Shown here piece by piece: positions 34,064-46,800 of a DNA stretch of 64,000 nucleotides. A program made the position numbers and the translations under genes. The notes beneath the pieces are model-generated. The model saw only the letters and a list, made by a program, of their open reading frames with translations. It ran no database searches and had not been told where the DNA came from. Numbering within the stretch: the first letter of the stretch is position 1; each line of letters starts with the position of its first letter. Location: positions 10,737,246 through 10,801,245 of the forward strand of contig CM055098.1 of the NCBI GenBank assembly GCA_029204225.1, given 5' to 3'. Source of the DNA: Diphasiastrum complanatum. Its lineage: Eukaryota > Streptophyta > Lycopodiopsida > Lycopodiales > Lycopodiaceae.

Positions 34064-37000
34064 ATTACATGCTTACCCAAGAAGGTAACATGTTTAGAAT
34101 CTTTAGATCCAAGTAGGAATGATTCCTTTGGTAAGATCAAAGGTGTCATTGTTGTGGCACACAAGGATGTATGTGTATCAGAAGAGTGTGCTTCAAGCAC
34201 AATGGGCGATCCAAGCAAAGAATATGGTCTCTATGTATCAAGAAATGGTCAAAGTGTCAATGGTCATAGAGAAGAGATTTATTTAGACTCTTGCTCTGAT
34301 CTTGTCTTAGCTTAAGATGTTAAAAAATGTATGCTTTATGAGGTTTTGGCTTACATCCCATCTTTGCCATCTTGAAAAGACTAATTATTTGTAGATAGAG
34401 ATTATCTCCAATATAGTTGCATGAAGCATTTGATGAATCGATGCGAGGTTTCTCATTTTGTACTTCATTTGGTGAATCTATGCTAAGTTTTCATTTTGTA
34501 ATCCCATGACAGTGTAAAATTCATATAAGTCCAGATGACAATAAGCCAAAGTTAGTGGCACATGAGGGCTTATAATGGTGTGGGGATGAGAATCCGAAAT
34601 CTTGTTATGATGAGATTCTAAGGGAGCAAGTATTTGAAGCAGAATTTGATAACTTTATTGACGAGGGTACTATTACATCATCTGAAGATAAGAATGCAAT
34701 TTTGAAAGATGATATTCTAAATGGATATTGAACCAGATGATATGGGATTTGATGAGGTGGTGATACAAACCAAAGGACTTCCTAAATGAGAATGACAATA
34801 TTTTTCAAACTGACTCAACTATACAAGACCCTATCTACAAACCTACCACACAAAAGATAGGTTTGGGGATAAGGTCTTGCCATTAATAATTGCATAGAAA
34901 TTTTAGAAATAATCAAAGTACTTTGGCTATACATCTATCTAATATAGCTTTAGAATGTCCAGATTTTCGAAAGATTCTTACTATCGATTATATTCTTGGA
35001 CCTCGTCTCTCTTCTATCTAGAATAGATTAGTTGTTGGAGCTTTGACACTAGTTTGAATCTCACTCATGTCATTGTTTGGATATTTCTTTGGTTTTAGGT
35101 TCGAGCCTCCCCTTGGAAACCAAGAAGCATTGTTTGGATATGCCTTTTAGCCTATTTTGTCAACTTGTATATTATTGTTTTATATGACTCCAACTTGGAT
35201 ACATAAAGGAATAATTACTAAGAGTTTTTGTGATGTAATAAACAACTTTGCTGAGATAAATAAATCATAGATAGTTGAAATCCCACTTGTAACATTTTGT
35301 AACTAGGACATAAAATTTCCTTGATAAGGAATGAGCTTCAAGGTCTCTAGAAGTCAACATTTTTCAAATTTTTGCTAGAACCATTTTTTGGAAAAAGGTG
35401 TAGACTTGACTTTCAAAGAATATCATTTTTAACAAAGCACATTGTTGAGATGACTTGGCAAAGGGTCACATGAGCGTATACTAAATTGTGACTGACTGAT
35501 TGATCGAGACAGGGTGCAAGCGAGGCCCCACACTCACCCAAAAATTGAGTATGCCTAAAAGTTGCTATGGTGAGCTTTCCACAATCATGATGGCATCCAG
35601 ACCATTGGACAAATGTGAAGTGGGGCCATGTTTGCACCCTCATTCACGGTTGAGTATATGATGCTTTGACTTGTTGAGACCATGTAGGTCGTTTGACTGT
35701 TATAGACGACATCATTGGACTACATAGCTACCTCTCCTAAGCTTTAGGGTTTCTCCCAAACTCCCTTATTTTTTGGGACTTTACAACCCTAAAACGACTA
35801 AGCACATCAAATTGAGCTATATGCAAGACCTGAGCTACTCATCCCTTTTAGAATAAGACAACTATGCTAGCACCCTCTTCCTAGTGTGTCATACGGCAGT
35901 CAAGGGCTGCAAATCTCTGTGGCATTTAGCTCCACCTTACTGCCTAGGCCCTACCTCATTTCTGAGGTTATGGAAGCCCACGTACTTTTCTCACCTTTTC
36001 TTTGTTGGGAATTTGGAGCCACATGATGGATCGTGGGTTCTTGCCCATACTCCTAATCAATGAAGGTCGTGGCTGCATTTTGCACCATCCAGGACCAAGT
36101 ACTACCGGTTTGTAATGCATGCTAGATAGAGCTTTGCTGTTCCCTCTTAAGATTTATGTAAGATTCATCTGCCTCTCAATTTGCAATTTCCCAACTTGAT
36201 GATTTAGATGCCTTCTGTATTACCATCGTTAATTCCCACTGACTAATCTGCTACTGATATAATTTGCTACTTGTACTAAGCGGTAAGGTTTTTTTATACA
36301 ATTTTCTCTCTGCTGAAGCTACTAGCTAAGGTTTCTGTACTAAGTACTTTTATTGAGAACGTCTCTCTCTACTAAAGCCTAAAAGACTTGGCGTTTTTGG
36401 GAACAATTCTACGACAACTACACGTCAAATGCATCACTGCCCACATGTCAGATCTCATTCAAAGTTTTGCATCACAGCCCACATGATCTTCATCTCATTC
36501 GAGTTTTGCTGACACTGCAAATTTCCATAAGTACACCCCAAGGAAGAATAGAGACAAGATCAAAGGCTCTATTAATCATCTCCTCGTGCTTTTGGATTGA
36601 CAACTGCACCTTCAACTTGTGCAGGCTTATGGCTCAAAACTCATAAGGCTCTTACTGCTATTCACTCTGAAGGCATTCTAGTTTTTAGTCCAAATGAAGC
36701 CCAAAACATGGGCAGAAAAAGACCATGAATGCTTGGAGATGTATGGGATGTAAAACTTTTTTGGGTGTTTGTATAGATTTTAGAAGGTAAACTTATTACT
36801 CTGCTCACATTCCATCTTATTTTCGTGACTCTACCATAAAAATGGGCTAAGCCACACATTGAGCGACTTTCTCTTAAGAACTGACTTGTTTTTATTGTGC
36901 CTAACCTAGAGAAGATGTGGTCGATGCCAGCGAATTTTGTGTAGGAGTAGCCTTTATTACAAAGGGCATGTTTGTGGCCTATGAAAGTTGTAGATTTAAA
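34064..37000. other. Spacer without a supported gene
   Basis: AT-rich sequence with only short frames. A few stretches read like decayed coding sequence (for example FDNFIDEGTITSSEDKNAIL near 34640-34710), but I cannot tie them to a family. No LTR, primer site or RNA gene was recognised. Confidence 0.45.
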
Positions 37001-37038
37001 GATGGAGAACTAAGGTGTGATATCTAGAGAAAGGGTTA

Positions 37039-37164
37039 TTTGTATAAGGGAAAGCTCCTGTCCGGGGGACTTCCACGATTGGAGGTGCCCGAGAGCGGCA
37101 TCCCGAGGGTGCCTCCCAGTCGCCAAAGGACCTCGGGCGCGGGCCTTCCCCTGCCGTGATAACC
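37039..37164. other. Short GC-rich island of unknown origin
   Basis: About 125 bases rich in G and C (CTCCTGTCCGGGGG... through ...CGGGCGCGGGCCTTCCCC) within otherwise AT-rich spacer. It contains an imperfect inverted pairing (GGAGGTGCCC with GGGTGCCTCC). It reads through as part of a 62-codon frame that looks accidental. It could be a small repeat or a transferred fragment; I do not recognise it. Confidence 0.4.
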
Positions 37165-37605
37165 AACAATTTTTTTTGTTTTTCTTTTCAAATAAACTTT
37201 TTTAATTCTAAAAAGTTTAAGGCTACTACTTGCACGTTTCTAGATATAGTGAATTTGTAGGTCTACGACTTTCCAAAATAGTAAGTCCTAAATATATGTG
37301 TATATCCAATTTTCCAAAAATAGCAATAAAAACATGATGAGGAACTAAACCTTACAAGATTGTAAGGTGCTTTTGAGGATTTCTAAAAGTAGCAAATGTA
37401 CCTTACAACTTGTAAGGTATTTATTGCTCTCATAATTTTCAAATAGTAATTTCAAGTGCAATATTATGCCAATCAAGGCAACCTCCAAATACACTCTAAA
37501 AAAATCTGGAGGTTGTTACGCAATTATAATGCATTAAAAATTTGGAAATACTATGTACAATGGAATGAGTCTTTGTAGTCAAAGTTTGCATTTCTTGAAA
37601 TAACC

Positions 37606-37860
37606 ACTAATACAAAAATGTGGTTTGCTTTGTTGCACCAGAAAAAGATACCACATCCACTTGAGAAAGTTGACATTATAGAAAATGCCTTCTTAAGATG
37701 ACCTAATACCTATCATTTCTCCATTGCCTGTCACGATGACCTAACCACAAAGAAAATTGCTGATGAGATTTATTCTGATTATGTTGGGATGCATTCCAAA
37801 AGGGTGAGCATGTTAAAGACTTATATATCACGATTCACAAATGAATACTTGTATTTCTAG
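37606..37860 (+). other. Protein-like fragment of unknown family, one internal stop
   Basis: Starting with ATG at 37618, the frame reads MWFALLHQKKIPHPLEKVD through IIENAFLR, a TGA, then PNTYHFSIACHDDL, KKIADEIYSDYVGMHSKR and ISRFTNEYLYF before a TAG. Amino acid use looks like real protein and the frame continues beyond the single stop, unlike the surrounding spacer. No neighbouring domain helps, and I cannot name a family. It could be an exon fragment carried by a mobile element, or chance. Confidence 0.35.
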
Positions 37861-38059
37861 CACAGGTTTTGTGTTTGCACGTAACTAAAACATAAATTCT
37901 TGGAGGAACTCTGTCACACAACATTTGCAACACAAAGGAATAGACACAACTCACAGAACTTCAACATGCATTTTTATTGCGCATGGATGTGACAAAACAC
38001 TAGATATCTACAAAAGAGAGCTCTAATTTATATTCTCCACAAATTACACCAATACATTT

Positions 38060-38079
38060 GGGGGGGGGGGGGGGGGGGG
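38060..38079. repeat. Homopolymer run of 20 G
   Basis: An uninterrupted G run followed by AAGGGAGG. The length is probably unreliable because of sequencing. Confidence 0.95.
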
Positions 38080-39633
38080 AAGGGAGGTTAGATTTTTTTA
38101 GTTTTAAAATACCTTTTCATACCCATACAAATGAAAATTTTCCTTACAAAAACTATGGATTTGCATGCATGAAGATAGCTAGCTTAAAACAATAGTTTTC
38201 TTAGCTTTTGGAATGAGTTCTAACAATGGGATAGCTTGTAGATTTCATAGCATTTGTAACTTTGATGTGTACTACAGACATAATTCTCATCTTATAACTT
38301 TCCATAAAAATGCAAGCATAAGCCTCATACTATCAAAAGCACTATAAATTTTCAAACAAACACATGCATAAAGAAATTACCCACTCAAGAATCATCCATA
38401 AAAAAACAACCAAAATCATTCTCATGAAATAACTATAAAATTGATATGTCAATTTTATGAAAAAAGTCATAGTTATAGGTCTTGTTGTGTTGGATCATCC
38501 AAATAGGCTAATTATGACACCACTTTCAAAGAAACGTAAAAAGTGAAACACGAATCCTGACCTAGCATTAATCCAATTGAGCAACAACGATGAATTGGAC
38601 ATTACACTAACCTTGCATCCATATAGCACAATACAACCTCATGTCCGTATGTGAAAACAATATGTCAAATGAGACTGAATTCTTATTCACAACCTTGAAT
38701 ATTCGCATGAAGTAGAAAGTATTCCATTGCACGGCCAACAACATGATCCTCTTGGCATGCCAAAAGAAAACAAAGTGCTCTCATTTACTTTTTTTATCTT
38801 GCTTTGAAATGGTCATTTTCACTGAAAGGTTCATGCTTCTATAACCACTAAGGATGAAAACTTAAAATTAGCTCCTACTATCCACTCAAGCAAGCCTCCA
38901 ATGTACTTCATTTGACTTTGACATTTTCACCAACTCTTGCTTCTTCTTTTTTTCTATTTTCTTTCAAAGAGGTGGATCATCTTTCACTAGCATCAAAGTG
39001 TATAATATTTACATATGTGCTTCTAAGCATGCACCTTTGTGGACGAGTGTATAATATTTACATATGTGCTTATAAGCAAGCACCTTTGTCAACAAGTCAT
39101 CACTCAATCAATTGGAGAGGACCGAAGGACCTAGCTACAAGGGTGGCAAGAAAGGGCATGAATGGATAATCCTAATCTCGCTTTTCCTTCATCTTTAGAA
39201 GCCCTAAGCCTCACTCTGGCTTGTGGATGATAATGGCGTGATTGAATATTCCTAGTCCTCTTTTAGGGCTTATGAGTGATCATAATATGAATCATAGTGA
39301 AAGGAATAGCTCAAGCCACAATGGGCTTATTTTTTTTTATCATTTGCAAACCCTAGCAGATTGTCATGGCAAGTTATATGTGTGAACCCTAACCCTACAT
39401 AACTATACTGGCAACATCAGCCTTGACTGTTGAGGAAACTATCTCCATCCACGCACCTTGCATCGTTGAATTGGTTTATCTTTTCTTTCTTTCTTTTTGG
39501 GTTTTTCTTGGTAACGTTGAATTTCCAACCCCTACACACCAGGAGCAATTACACGTTATTTGATCTATTTTCATCTTTGTGCTTCGTATGAAGCCTTTGC
39601 AGCAGATTGGTCTTGATCCTAGAATGAGTTGCA

Positions 39634-39838
39634 GAATTTGACGTTTGGATCAACAGGAGCTGCTGTATATACACAGATTGAATTTCTTTTATCTGATCCT
39701 TTGATTATTTTCTTCCTCACAGATCGATTGATTTGGAGAATTTGAAGTTTCGATCAACAGGAGCTGCTGTATATACACAGATTGAACTTCTTTTATCTGA
39801 TCCTTTAATTATTTTCTTCCTCACAGATCGATTCATTT
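39634..39838. repeat. Tandem duplication of about 102 bp upstream of the ATL gene
   Basis: Two adjacent units (about 39634-39735 and 39738-39838) share 'gatcaacaggagctgctgta' and the following 'cagattgaa...cagatcgatt' phrases with only a few differences. They lie 0.8-1.0 kb upstream of the start codon and are absent from the left arm. Confidence 0.88.
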
Positions 39839-40636
39839 TCATCTTAGATTGATCTACCTCAATAATTAGAAATTGTCAAAGGGGTTTCTTTTTCAATCTT
39901 ATATTTTGGCTTGGAATACTGGTATACATCAATGAATAGGAATTCACAGATGGGTTCCTTTTAAAATCTTATATTCTGGTTTGGAATGCTCTAGTCTACA
40001 TTAATGAATAAAATTTTCAAACTTTTCTGTCTGGGTACCTATTGAAATATTGCTACTATTTTCATAGGTCTAGCTATACACTGTAATTCTTGTTCTGGGT
40101 ATGACCTGTCTTGATCATACACCATAGACTTCGGTTCTCTAATCAGTCTGACTGAACCTTGAATTGAAACCATTGCTATAGGTTGAACATATTGTCAGTT
40201 CAATGTAGTCAGAGTAATAAGGCGCAATAAGCTTAACGCCTTCAAAATCTGAAACGCAAAGTGCCTAGGCACTTGGATGACTAGATCTAGAAGACGTTAT
40301 ACGTAGCTGTAATTTATACCGCAGAATTGCCATCATAAAGCACAGAATTAGAAATATTACAAGAAGATAGATCTGTGAGCATACTTATTTACTGTCAAAT
40401 GATGTTTGGATGCATTCCGAAGGACCGAATCTAGAGAATTGTAATCATAAAGCACAGATTAGACTTTTCCTCAACAAGATAGATCTGTGAGCATACATAT
40501 TTACTGCCAGATGATGTGATTTGCATGTATTATTAGATTCAGAGAGTCCCTCAAATTGTGCTTTCTGTGGGCATTACGAAAGTAGGTTGCTGATATTGGC
40601 CGGATTGTTGCTGCTGGAGATTCTTGTGGTGCCAGG

Positions 40637-42298
40637 ATGAATTCCGTGCCTTCACTACCATATAATGTTTCATCAGCCATGCCTGCTGAAAAATCCATAT
40701 ATTATCCATACCCACCAATATATCCATCAAACTACCCAAACAACCACTCTACAACAGCAAGTCAAGGCAGTGGCGGCAAGCCATCTCACGCCGTTACTCC
40801 AGGTGTGTTGACCGTCATAGCTGTCTTGGCCACTGCGTTTATCCTTGTAAGCTATTATCGCATCTTCGGGCAGTACTGCGCTGCGTTGCTGTGGCGGAAT
40901 CGCAGGCGGCGTCAGCTTCCAGACGACAATAATCATGCAATTCTGGATTTCGAGGTTGGCACGTCAAATGGCATCGATGAAGCCTTGATCGACAAGATTC
41001 CGGTTTATTCGTTCAGAGAGGAAGATGTATTGATAGACAGCACCGAATGTTCAGTTTGCTTGAGTGAGTTCCAAGATCATGAGCATCTTCGACTGCTTCC
41101 AAAATGCGGCCATGCTTTTCACCTCCCTTGCATCGATACGTGGCTAAACTCACATTCAAACTGCCCTTTATGCCGTGCACCCATATTCCTGATCCAGCAG
41201 GCTCCACCTAATGCAGCTCCACCTAATTCTGCAGCTCGGCAGCCGCAGCAAGAAATAACACCATCATACGAGCCTCAACCACCACATGAGTCTGCTCCCG
41301 ATCAGAGATCATCCCCAGTAGTAAGTGCTGATTCAAATTCATATGCGGAATCACGATCCGCTAATTCTTCAATCTCCCGAGCCCGAGGGTTGCCTTTTTC
41401 CTTACTGTTAAGGCTGCCCTCTACGGCCACAAGCGATGAAGGAAGGCATCGAATTAAATCTAAATCTTCACTTTCACAGAGCAATTGGGGCAGTCGAAGC
41501 GGAGGCGATCATGGGCTGGAAATAGAAAAACAATCGGTATCACAAAAATGGCACGGACTGCTGCCCTTAAGAATGCGTCTGTTGAGCCGTGCTTTCAGTG
41601 TACAGGAAACCAATTTGGGTGATAAGAAAGGGCATCCGATGAGAAGACATTCATCAACCAGGCGGCAGCCCTTCCCGCAGCTCAGGCGCTCCAACTCCAC
41701 CGGATCTTTTCGTGATGCTTCCAGAGAGCTTTTTGAGCTGCGCGGAAAATTAGCTGGGAGGCCTACTTCCTTGAGTGTTGATGCATCTTCCAGCTCTGTC
41801 CCTTCAGCCTCATTGTTGATAAAGAAGTCCAAGTCTAGCAAGGAGCAATACGTGGTAGTGGATATCAGTGAAGGGGCATCATTCTCCAGTGCCAGTGCCA
41901 GTGGTAGTGCCAATCAGGATCAAGAGATGATGCAGGGGTTATCAGCAATCGGCAGTGGAACTGGTGAGGGACCAGCTTTGAGCAACACAAGCTCTAGTGC
42001 AGCTTCAAAGACCTGGAAGTGGCTGAACTCCAGCCATGAATGGAAGTCAGTTAGGAGCAACAATTACAGATCAACTGCTCTCTCAACGTCCCAGCTGAAT
42101 GCAAATATGAGTCATGAATCAAAGCCAAAGGAGAAAACTACCGAGATCATGGCTGGAGATCAATCTACTGTTGCACTCAGTAGGTCAGGCTCACTGAAAG
42201 CAGGGTCAACTATGAAGCGATCCTTCTCTGGGGGAAGGTTCTTTCACTTTCTTCATGGCAGAAGACATTTTTCTGAGATTCCAAGGCAACTCATTTGA
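40637..42298 (+). CDS. ATL-type RING-H2 E3 ubiquitin ligase (intact copy)
   Basis: An intronless frame of 553 codons that uses the same ATG as its paralogue. A short Pro/Tyr/Ser-rich N-terminus (1-52) precedes one membrane segment (about 56-75, [18 protein letters not shown]) and a basic cytosolic start. A conserved IPVYSF motif (ATL 'GLD-like' position) leads into the RING-H2 at 138-179: C138, C141, C157, H159, H162, C165, C176, C179, with the Trp of DTWL at 169. Known ATL proteins are membrane-anchored ubiquitin ligases that recruit E2 enzymes, often in stress or growth signalling. The long Ser/Arg-rich tail (180-553) has the ATL-typical RRSxS-rich blocks but no further domain that I recognise. 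It is longer than many ATLs. The paralogue on the left arm is truncated, so this copy probably carries the function. Substrate unknown. Confidence 0.92.
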   Translation: MNSVPSLPYNVSSAMPAEKSIYYPYPPIYPSNYPNNHSTTASQGSGGKPSHAVTPGVLTVIAVLATAFILVSYYRIFGQYCAALLWRNRRRRQLPDDNNHAILDFEVGTSNGIDEALIDKIPVYSFREEDVLIDSTECSVCLSEFQDHEHLRLLPKCGHAFHLPCIDTWLNSHSNCPLCRAPIFLIQQAPPNAAPPNSAARQPQQEITPSYEPQPPHESAPDQRSSPVVSADSNSYAESRSANSSISRARGLPFSLLLRLPSTATSDEGRHRIKSKSSLSQSNWGSRSGGDHGLEIEKQSVSQKWHGLLPLRMRLLSRAFSVQETNLGDKKGHPMRRHSSTRRQPFPQLRRSNSTGSFRDASRELFELRGKLAGRPTSLSVDASSSSVPSASLLIKKSKSSKEQYVVVDISEGASFSSASASGSANQDQEMMQGLSAIGSGTGEGPALSNTSSSAASKTWKWLNSSHEWKSVRSNNYRSTALSTSQLNANMSHESKPKEKTTEIMAGDQSTVALSRSGSLKAGSTMKRSFSGGRFFHFLHGRRHFSEIPRQLI

Positions 42299-43249
42299 CA
42301 CTTGGTAGTAATTTATTTGGATTAGCACGTAGATATCTCTTGCAGCTATATAAATAATGGTTTAACCTCTTCTGTGTAATTTCGGATCCATCTTATGATA
42401 AATTGCAGCTTGCGTGTGTGTATGCTGTATCAGACATAAAATGTATGCCGAATAAATTTTTGGGAAGTAGTGATCTCTTGTTATTCCTTGAAAATAATCG
42501 TACATTTGATATACCAGTCTGCAGAATCATTGGGAAAACCTTCACTATAATCATTGGCTGCAGGATTAGTACATGTATTTCAGGACCATCAGGCTGATTT
42601 ACAGAGAAAGATCTAACGAAATCTATATGTATCAGCTGCCCATAAGTAGTAGACCTCAAATCACAAAACCCAAAAGTAGCTAGTGCATGTAGACATCAAA
42701 CAACTATCAGTCACGTTTATCTCATCAACCTCTCTCCTTCCACTACTTCACAGTGATGACATAATGAAAGAGGATCACTGACAAAAATGCTTAAAAATTT
42801 CCAATGCAACCAAGCATCCATCTCAAGATAGTCTTGTTATGATTGAAAACTTAGTCACTATGAAATTTTGGATCCTGACAAGTAACTCTTTTAGGATGCC
42901 AAAGCCTTGAATCATTGTAATATGGAAAATTCCTGTGGACTTAGGCTTAAGTTAAATTTTAGTCAGGATTTGAATTTTAACTTGTCTGATTTTCAGTTAT
43001 CAGGCTGCCCAAAAGTATTCTACTTGTTCGTAGACTCGAGGAGCTTTTGATAGCCTCTGATCAATATGTTTCCTTTTAAGTTTGTAGAATTTTACTGAAT
43101 TGTTGAATCCTCATGAGTCATGAAGCTCCAAAGGCAACCCTAACATCTTTGTTATATATTTTTCATTTCTTTCAAATTGGTGGTTTCCCTCAATTCTTTG
43201 TAGGTTAGTTAGTTAACTTCCTCCTTTATTCCGAGGGTATCAAAACTAT

Positions 43250-44800
43250 GTCTTGGAATGGTTGGGTAGGAGATTATGCTATCTTCTATCAAAGAGTTGT
43301 AAGAACATAGATTTTCCTAGTCTACTCTCTTTTGGTTTGTAACCCTGTGGCAAATGCATTGGGATACAATGTGTTGGAACACATAGACATGTTGAAGAAA
43401 AGATTCATTTTGTTTTGTCAAACTTGTTCAATTTCATTGAAATTGGAGAGTACTTATTTTTCTCATTTACTTCCTATAGCTTAAACGAGGAATATGTTTT
43501 GGAAATGGCGAAGATAATTACAAGATCTATGCGAGTCGTCTCTTAGGTACCCCCTTTGGCCTTCATCTTTCGTCTGCCCCTTTCATCTGCCCAGCACTCT
43601 AACTGGCTTTTGGACTCACTCCTTTCTAAGTTATCAATTTGGGAACCTTGCTACATGTCTCTTGCCACCAGTGTCATGGTCGTCCACCATATCCTTTCTA
43701 CTGACCCTGTCTTCTTCTCTTCTGTTTTTATCAGTACTCACACCCTCCTTAGCTCCATTGCTCGGTTGCTTCGCCGCTTTCTCTGGGCGGGGAAGCGCCC
43801 TCTTTTGCCTTGGGCTGTTTCCACTGCTCCGATGGCTGAAGGTGGCCTAGGGATCCCCAACCCTCTCATTAAGAACCAATCCTTGGTCGCTCGCCACTTG
43901 TCTTTCCTTCTGGACCCTTCCCAGCACTTGCACTTTTTTCTCCTTATTATTTGTCTTGGGCTGCGGCGGATCCTTCCTTGCTTTGGCTGCCACCTCTTTT
44001 CGCTAAGCTTCTAACTGAAAGCCCCTTCATTCTTAAAAATATGGCCTTAGCCCTACTGAACCTCTTCTCCCTCTTTCACTGGTCACCTCATGCCTTCCCC
44101 CCCCCCCCCCCCCGGTCTTGTTCATGAATCTATTTGGACCACCTCCTCCCTTTTTCCTCCCGACTCGCCCCCTAGTTTCGCTCTCATCCTAGGCTTTGTT
44201 TGGCATTGGCTGGCAAGGGCCTTTCCACCCTCTGCTAGCTCATTCATGTTTTCCCATGTCAAATCCTTCCTCGAGTCTACTTGTCTGTTAACGAACGCAC
44301 TCTTCTTGACCTCGCCTCCTTTGTAGGGCTTGGCCTTCACATTGCCCATGATCATTCGCCTCCAATGGCTGGCTGGGAGCTTGCTCTTCAATCTTCCCTC
44401 CTCAACTACCTTGTGGCCCCCTTAGAGCCAACCCATCTCTTCTTTTGGCCTTCTACAACACCAGCTAGGACCGCTTTTTGACCCGGCCCTGTTTGACATT
44501 CTAGATTTGCTACCATCTGCTCTATCTCTGTAGGCAAGCTTTGTTATTTAGCTTACTATATCCTCTCCAAGTCCCTCCCCTCCATGCTAGGTGGCCTTTT
44601 TCTCACCAATCCCCTTGGCCTGGTTTTCTAGTTGCAAGAAGAGTATGTTGAGCATCTATTCTTTCACTGAAGCAAGCACCTTTGGGCATACTTTGCACTC
44701 TTGTTCAACCATTAATGCAACCATCAGGTGGCCCTTTCCTAGCTCTCTGTTGATTCCATATTGCTTGGCAATTCGCTATTACTAAGTCATATCTAAGTGT
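43250..44800 (+). pseudogene. LINE (non-LTR retrotransposon) relic, 3' part of ORF2
   Basis: The frame at 43556-44014 contains the pattern seen downstream of plant L1-type reverse transcriptase: KLSIWEPCYMSLATSVMVV, then IARLLRRFLWAGKRPLLPW, then APMAEGGLGIPNPLIKNQSL. Following bases (44015-44800) are C/T-rich and read as fragments of the Cys-rich tail in broken frames. A stretch at 43251 (MSWNGWVGDY) loosely resembles the first residues of a LINE endonuclease, which would imply that most of the element is deleted; that part is weak. No target duplication or poly-A tail was found. Confidence 0.6.
44097..44113. repeat. Homopolymer run of 17 C
   Basis: An uninterrupted C run inside the LINE-like pyrimidine-rich stretch; the length may be inexact. 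Confidence 0.95.
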
Positions 44801-45029
44801 TTATGACTAGATCTTTGTGCATTTCTAAGTTCTAGCATGCATAAATTAGTGATTTCTATCTTCTAGCTATTTCTAGATGTGCAACCAAATTTGGCTAAAT
44901 ATCATTGATGAACTAAATGTGTTTTGATCTCTGATTTTTCATAACATGTTAGAATCCCCTTCATCGCTTGATGCTTTGCAAGTGCTTAGGTCTAGGGTTC
45001 AAGGTGGATAGGAAACCTGCTACAACCTC

Positions 45030-46800
45030 AAAGGTCAAGAAGAATATTGGGGGATAGCCAATGGCACAAGCTCCCAAATGACAAGTCACAAAGAGTATTT
45101 CTCTCTAATCTTACCTTTTGATAGATCTTAGATGCAAGATTGAGGGAGTAGATTAGTTCATGTGTCTTGAATCTACCAAGAATGTCATACTTGAGGGTAT
45201 GTTGTATGTTCCTAACATCATAAGAAATTTTCTTAGTGTTGGAAAACTCATGGATAAGGGCTTCTTTGTTACATTTGATGGAAATACTTCTTTGATATTG
45301 AGGAGTGGGAATGTCATGGAACTAAATTTGGAAGGGTTTTCAGGCTTGATGCTCTTGTGGAAGCCAACCATTGTGGATTGATGGCCGAGGAGAAAATAGC
45401 ACAAATGAAGCCATGCCACAAGAGATTGGATCACTCCAATCACAAATCCATGGAGGCTATGTGTAAGGAGGAGCCTAAATTTGGGCTGATCCTTGGTAAA
45501 AGGTGGTGATTCATGGGAGGCATGCACTTTGGCCAAAGCACCTAAGTTGTCTTTCTCAAGAGATGATGACCGACATGATTTTTTTTATTTCTTATCATCA
45601 ACAACTATGATGTTTGTCATCTTGTGTAGATGAGCTATGATGTTTGTCATCTTGTCATCTTGTGTAGATGTGCTAAGAAAATGAAATTGGAATCTTATGT
45701 AGCTCCATCATGTTTTTGTGAAGCAACTTCCTTTGGTGACTATTTTTGTAATAGTTTGGCAAATGGTGTCATGAAAGAAAAAACACCAATTAATGTAATG
45801 TACTTGAAATTTTTGATTCCACATTTTGGGAGTTTTGAGCCCCAGAAAGACCTTATAAGAATTTGTGCAAAGATTTCTTTTGTATTATTAAAATATTATA
45901 ACACTATTTTCAACTAATACATTTGACTTGCCATAACTCTTTAATCGTACCTCAAAAGTATGTCATGTAACATATCATTGGAAAGCGCTCGAGTGCTTTC
46001 AAAAGTTTGGACTCAAAAAGTTACGTTATGTAGATTTCAAATTGAAGTGTTTTGATTGGTCCATGCGTAAGAAAAATTTGAGAAAATCTATAAAGAGAAT
46101 CTTTACAAAGGATCATTCCAAGATGGAGACAACAAGACTCAAGTTCATTGGCAAAGGAAGGAAAGGTGAGGAGAGTGACATCTCTCATACATTTATCATA
46201 CATGTGCAAAATTTCTTGAAGGGCAAAGGATTGGCATAATCATGGAGAGATCATCAGAATCATGGAGGTAGTACCAAGATCTTGGCATACTCAACTCAAG
46301 ATATTCCTTTATGCTCTTGAATTCATTTTGAGAGAGAATGATCTAGTACATATTCTTATGTTTCATGATGGATCAGTATTAATCTTGCATTATATGTAAA
46401 TGATCTCTTCTTTCTTGAAGATGATGCAAGAAACTTTGGCAATTCCAAACTAGAATTGGCCCTAAAAGCCAATAATGCTCGATCTTGGCCCACATTCAAT
46501 ATTTGGACATATAAGTAGCTTAAGCTTCACATTTGATGCTACATTTGATTGATTTCAGCACGCTCCTTCAGTCCTAAGAAGTTTTTAGATGGATCTATGC
46601 AAGTATTTTGGCACATTTTGGGAGCACCGTGTAAGAAAACCTATCGAAGGTGGTGAAAGATCCTTCTAGGACATCATTCTCTATGGGAATATCACTTAGC
46701 TCATTAATGATTTTTATATGATCACTAAAATTTCACCAAAAGCCTTCACTCTTGTGATTAGATCATCCGTGTCGTCAACCAGCTACTTTTTAAGGAGGAG
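45030..46800 (+). pseudogene. Decayed copia of the A family, protease to pol remnants
   Basis: Broken frames align in order with element A. A protease edge (QMTSHKEYF in shifted frame, near 45075) is followed by LEGMLYVPNIIRNFLSVGKLMD (45160-45381), GAG-pre-integrase (KRLDHSNHKSMEAM near 45420) and the end of integrase (CAKKMKLESY, then CFCEATSFGDYFCNSL, 45630-45830). Scattered remains reach the purine tract TAAGGAGGAG at 46791-46800. Most of integrase, reverse transcriptase and RNase H is deleted or unreadable. It is oriented like element A and followed directly by a related LTR. Confidence 0.7.

Larger units (their letters stand above)
38710..42875 (+). repeat. Right arm of the inverted segmental duplication
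   Basis: This is the reverse-complement partner of 1-3510. It includes upstream sequence, the intact ATL gene and about 575 bp of 3' flank. It is longer than the left arm mainly because about 600 bp upstream of the gene (roughly 39520-40130, with an internal tandem duplication) have no counterpart on the left. Right of about 42875 I cannot test homology, because the left copy runs off the window. Confidence 0.85.

Noticed and set aside
33941-34315. 124-codon plus-strand frame
   Set aside because: Its first third lies inside the 3' LTR of element D and the rest has no recognisable motif.
34640-34760. Acidic stretch FDNFIDEGTITSSEDKNAIL as a possible gag or exon
   Set aside because: Too short, flanked by stops in all frames, and without a recognisable family.
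35095-35110. tRNA B-box-like GGTTCGAGCC
   Set aside because: No A box, acceptor pairing or anticodon arm at the right distance upstream; chance match.
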